Positions 61,581 through 64,000 of a DNA stretch of 64,000 bases are shown here, piece by piece. The translations under genes and the position numbers were made by a program. The notes beneath the pieces are model-generated. The model searched no databases. It was not told the origin of the DNA and was given only the letters and a program-made list of their open reading frames with translations. How positions within the stretch are numbered: the first letter of the stretch is position 1; each line of letters opens with the position of its first letter. Origin of the DNA: Saprospiraceae bacterium (lineage in GTDB: Bacteria; Bacteroidota; Bacteroidia; Chitinophagales; Saprospiraceae); NCBI GenBank assembly GCA_041392805.1, contig JAWKLJ010000002.1:1007001-1071000 (forward strand), given 5' to 3'.

Positions 61581-63182
61581 ATGAGACCCTTACAGTCGAA
61601 AGTAAATCCTAACAGCCAGACATTTAAAGCCAACTATGCCAGTATGCTGGAACTCCTGCAGAAGCTGGACAAGCACCTGGAAGAAAGCCGCTTTCAAGGT
61701 AAAGACAAGCATATTGAACGTGCCAGAACCAGAGGTAAACTGCTTGCGAGAGAACGCTTGGAGTTAGTGCTGGATAAGGATAGCCCTTTTCTGGAGCTTT
61801 TGCCTTTAGCTGGAATGGGAAACAGAGGTGGCTTTGGTGCAGGAGGGACCAATGTGTCGGGGATTGGACTGGTTTCGGGTAAATTGTGTATGATCAATTC
61901 TAATGTAGGTACTCGGAAAGGGGGATCGGTGGATTATGCAACAGCATTCAAAGGGTTGCGGATTGGCCAAATCACGCGAGAGAATAGGCTGCCGACCATT
62001 AATTTGGTGGAAAGTGGTGGGGCCAATCTCCCTGACCAGGCCAAGATCTTTAATTACGGTGGCGAGGGATTCAGGGAAATTAGTCGAAGGTCACAAATGG
62101 GTATTCCCACTATATCTGTGGTATTTGGAAATGCAACTGCTGGTGGTGCTTATGTGCCTGGTATGTCAGATTTTTCCATTTTCCAGAAAAAAGCAGCAAA
62201 GGTTTTTCTAGCAGGGCCCCCTTTGGTGAAAATGGCGACCAATGAGGTGACGACGGACGAGGAACTGGGAGGCGCTGAGATGCATAGCCGGGTGTCGGGA
62301 GTGTCAGACTATCTGGCGGAGGATGAATTGGATGGGATTAGAATAGCCAGAGAAATAATGTCAATCTTGGCGGTCGGAAAACCGCACTTTGTGCCAACTG
62401 AACCTATCGAAACGCCCTTGTTTAAGTCGGACGAAATCTTAGGTATAGTGCCCGCCAACCCCAAAACGCCTTTTGATGTCAGAGAGTTAATCATGAGGGT
62501 GGTGGATGGGTCTAGGTTTTCGGAGTTTAAGCCTGAATATGGTAGCACCTTGGTCACTGGCTGGGCCAAGATACATGGGTATCCTGTAGGTATTTTAGCT
62601 AATAATGGTGTGATTTTTTCGGAATCGGCCAATAAAGGCGCGCACTTCATTCAATTGTCTAACAAAAACAACATTCCTTTGATCTTCCTGCAAAATACCA
62701 CTGGCTACATGGTGGGAAAGGCTTATGAAGAGGGTGGAATTATTAAAAATGGGGCGAAACTGATTAATGCTGTTTCCAATAGCCAGGTTCCTTCCATTAC
62801 CTTGATGATTGGCTCTTCTTATGGCGCGGGCAATTATGGTATGAATGGTCGATCCTATGACCCTCGTTTTCTTTTTGCTTACCCAAATTCTAAAATCGGC
62901 GTGATGGGCTCCGAGCAACTAGCTGGCGTGATGGAAATTATCCAACGGGCCTCGGCTTCCTCGCTAGGCCAAGCCTATGACGAGGAAAAAGGCGAGATGA
63001 TAAAAGCCATGCTTATCGCTGAAGCCGAATCGAAAGCCTCGGCCTGGCATTCAAGTTCCGAACTTTGGGACGATGGACTTCTGGACCCCCGAGAGACCAG
63101 GAATTACCTTGGCTTTAGTCTGGCCGTGGTGTATAATCAGCCGATTAAGGGGAGTGAGGGTTATGGGGTGTGGAGGATGTGA
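61581..63182 (+). CDS. Acyl-CoA carboxylase carboxyltransferase (beta) subunit
   Basis: The protein has 533 residues and the two crotonase-fold CT halves. HIERARTRGKLLARERLELVLD, then GGSVDYATAFKGLRIGQIT, NLVESGGANLPDQ, NATAGGAYVPGMSDFSIF, and in the second half NTTGYMVGKAYEEGGI and SYGAGNYGMNGRSYDPRF are visible. These are the marks of methylcrotonyl/geranyl/propionyl-type CT subunits, closest to MccB/AtuC. It should transfer CO2 from carboxybiotin to an acyl-CoA. Its partner, a biotin carboxylase, starts at 63776 after an inserted four-helix-bundle gene. Confidence 0.93.
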   Translation: MRPLQSKVNPNSQTFKANYASMLELLQKLDKHLEESRFQGKDKHIERARTRGKLLARERLELVLDKDSPFLELLPLAGMGNRGGFGAGGTNVSGIGLVSGKLCMINSNVGTRKGGSVDYATAFKGLRIGQITRENRLPTINLVESGGANLPDQAKIFNYGGEGFREISRRSQMGIPTISVVFGNATAGGAYVPGMSDFSIFQKKAAKVFLAGPPLVKMATNEVTTDEELGGAEMHSRVSGVSDYLAEDELDGIRIAREIMSILAVGKPHFVPTEPIETPLFKSDEILGIVPANPKTPFDVRELIMRVVDGSRFSEFKPEYGSTLVTGWAKIHGYPVGILANNGVIFSESANKGAHFIQLSNKNNIPLIFLQNTTGYMVGKAYEEGGIIKNGAKLINAVSNSQVPSITLMIGSSYGAGNYGMNGRSYDPRFLFAYPNSKIGVMGSEQLAGVMEIIQRASASSLGQAYDEEKGEMIKAMLIAEAESKASAWHSSSELWDDGLLDPRETRNYLGFSLAVVYNQPIKGSEGYGVWRM

Positions 63183-63190
63183 GGCTGTAG

Positions 63191-63218
63191 ATGGTTAATG
63201 GTCCATAGTCGATAGAAA
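63191..63218 (+). repeat. Heptamer repeat ATGGTTA-type, left of the second four-helix-bundle gene
   Basis: Four consecutive 7-nt words: ATGGTTA, ATGGTCC, ATAGTCG, ATAGAAA. Reverse-complement words (CAACCAT and related) stand at 63789-63823 on the far side of the gene. Confidence 0.75.
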
Positions 63219-63247
63219 TTGAATATATTAAGTTAAAATAAAAGATA

Positions 63248-63783
63248 ATGGCATTTAAGAGCATGTTTGGAGGTCACCCTTTGGGCCTAAAACTATCCCT
63301 TTTTCGCTGATACTTCGTTACTTTTTTCGTCCGTACCGAAGGGTATGAACTTCAAAAAGTGCCTAGTCTTAGCGAAAAATTGATACTTTTTGCCTCCAAA
63401 AGCGACCTCCAAACATGCTCTAAGTTTGAGAATTTGAAAGTATGGCAAAGGCTATAGATTTTACAAGACAAATCCATGAGTTGACTAGAGATTTCCCTAA
63501 AGAGGAGTTATATATTTTAACCGCTCAAATGAAGAGAGCAGCAGATTCTATAGCGTTGAATATAGCTGAAGGATCTACAGGCTCAACAAATAAACAGTTT
63601 TCTAACTTTTTAGGCACAGCCATTAGATCAGGAATTGAGGTTGTCTCTTGCTTGTATATTGGAAGAGCAAGAGAAATAATTTCGGAATCGTTATTTCAGT
63701 CAAACTATGAAGAGGTAACCGTAATTATAAAAATGACCCAAGCTTTGCGAAACGGTATAGAAGCCAATAAGGAACATGAATAA
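63248..63783 (+). pseudogene. Four-helix-bundle (S23-like) gene split by an element and frameshifted
   Basis: Removing 63259-63423 joins ATG GCA TTT AA to G TTT GAG AAT TTG AAA GTA TGG CAA, giving MAFKFENLKVWQ. This is a canonical four-helix-bundle N-terminus. After CAA the frame must shift by one base (an A is missing at about 63449) to continue as KAIDFTRQIHELTRDF and on to 63783. The rest, including FPKEELYILTAQMKRAADSI and ALNIAEGSTGSTNKQFSNFL, is intact. An ATG at 63442 could still produce a 113-residue protein without the first dozen residues. Insertion plus frameshift suggests loss of function, unless the truncated form works. Confidence 0.8.
63259..63420. mobile_element. 162-bp MITE-like element with 17-bp terminal inverted repeats
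   Basis: GAGCATGTTTGGAGGTC at 63259-63275 is the exact reverse complement of 63404-63420. TAA flanks both sides (63256-63258 and 63421-63423), consistent with a 3-bp target duplication. Internally TTTTTCGCT/AGCGAAAAA pair, and on the minus strand TACGGACGAAAAAAGTAACG followed by AAGTAT resembles the module at 55251-55370. There is no coding capacity. Mobilisation would need a transposase elsewhere. Confidence 0.85.
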
Positions 63784-64000
63784 GCGAATAACAATCGACC
63801 ATCAACCATCAACTATTAACAATCTCCTAATTGCCAACCGGGGAGAAATCGCCTCCCGGATCATCCGCACATGCAGGAAGATGGGGATAAAAAGCATCGC
63901 CGTGTTTGCTGAAGCAGATCGCCACGCTGCATTTGTGGAGGAGGCAGATATGGCGGTATATATCGGAGAAAGTAGCCCTGTCGCGTCCTATTTAAACCAA
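63776..64000 (+). CDS. Biotin carboxylase subunit of acyl-CoA carboxylase (N-terminus, partial)
   Basis: The frame is open to the window edge (75 codons). LLIANRGEIASRIIRTCRKMG, IKSIAVFAEADRHAAFVEEAD and YIGESSPVASYLNQ are the N-terminal signature of biotin carboxylases of the propionyl/methylcrotonyl-CoA type. The first 16 residues (MNKRITIDHQPSTINN) are encoded largely by the heptamer repeat at 63789-63823 and have no counterpart in the family. The ATG overlaps the end of the preceding four-helix-bundle frame (63783). Confidence 0.9.
   Translation, partial: MNKRITIDHQPSTINNLLIANRGEIASRIIRTCRKMGIKSIAVFAEADRHAAFVEEADMAVYIGESSPVASYLNQ
63789..63823 (-). repeat. Heptamer repeat, right side, inside the biotin carboxylase N-terminus
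   Basis: Five consecutive 7-nt words on the plus strand: TAACAAT, CGACCAT, CAACCAT, CAACTAT, TAACAAT. They are the reverse complements of the ATGGTTA type at 63191-63218. Confidence 0.8.

Overview
The window comes from a Bacteroidota chromosome, most likely a Saprospiria-type (Lewinella/Haliscomenobacter-like) environmental bacterium. The evidence is type IX secretion (T9SS) genes porV, porU, a porP/sprF homologue and gldJ; a SusC/SusD pair; a T9SS type A sorting domain; the rpmB-rpmG-DUF4295-ftsY order; and TAnnTTTG-type -7 promoter boxes. Taxonomy below phylum is an inference from protein style, not a search result.

Layout. 1-2542: the membrane half of a probable sensor kinase cut by the left edge, then a small secreted protein. 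2720-3148: RNase P RNA. 3300-12857: the T9SS block, with porV and porU on the minus strand diverging from sprF, gldJ and murF. 12997-16650: a ureohydrolase-fold protein with a degenerate metal site, an OmpA/TSP3 envelope protein and a DUF192 protein. 16713-22343: a susC-susD operon whose third gene, a Calx-beta-like lipoprotein, is frameshifted. 22806-29309: housekeeping and small genes (ribA, a quinone oxidoreductase, a CPBP protease, ftsY, L28, L33, tRNA-Arg). 29501-39326: four secreted minus-strand proteins, including a polysaccharide deacetylase-GH39 fusion translationally coupled to a GH28 pectinase-like lipoprotein. 39780-41387: L-serine dehydratase. 41800-52377: a 3525-residue T9SS-exported surface protein (CotH, four lamin-tail domains, 22 HYR-type domains) with an almost identical 2328-bp internal tandem duplication. 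52568-55213: a second Asp-box/sortilin-like protein. 55391-64000: an acyl-CoA catabolic cluster (two acyl-CoA dehydrogenases, enoyl-CoA hydratase, MBL hydrolase, divergent TetR regulator) followed by an acyl-CoA carboxylase whose two genes are separated by an inserted four-helix-bundle gene.

How it fits together. PorU and PorV process and anchor T9SS cargo, and the giant adhesin carries the matching C-terminal signal. GldJ and SprF belong to the gliding/T9SS machinery. SusCD, GH28 and CE4-GH39 indicate glycan (probably plant or algal polysaccharide) use. The 55-64 kb cluster looks like oxidation of a branched or unusual acyl-CoA that passes through a carboxylation step.

The least explained layer is a dense set of palindromic interspersed repeats. 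(1) Four hairpins with heptanucleotide arms (GTGGGAA/GTCGGAA) around a conserved centre (ATTGCGC-C-AGC), each ending within about 50 bp of a stop codon. (2) A module shared by two convergent intergenic gaps and the inside of a 162-bp MITE-like element. (3) Hairpins of the form GACTTCAGAAGTTT...AAACTTTTGAAGTC directly upstream of three start codons. (4) Short-period repeats in opposite orientation on both sides of the two four-helix-bundle (S23-like) genes. One of those genes is itself split by the MITE with a 3-bp target duplication. These repeats and their link to four-helix-bundle genes are the best candidates for something undescribed.
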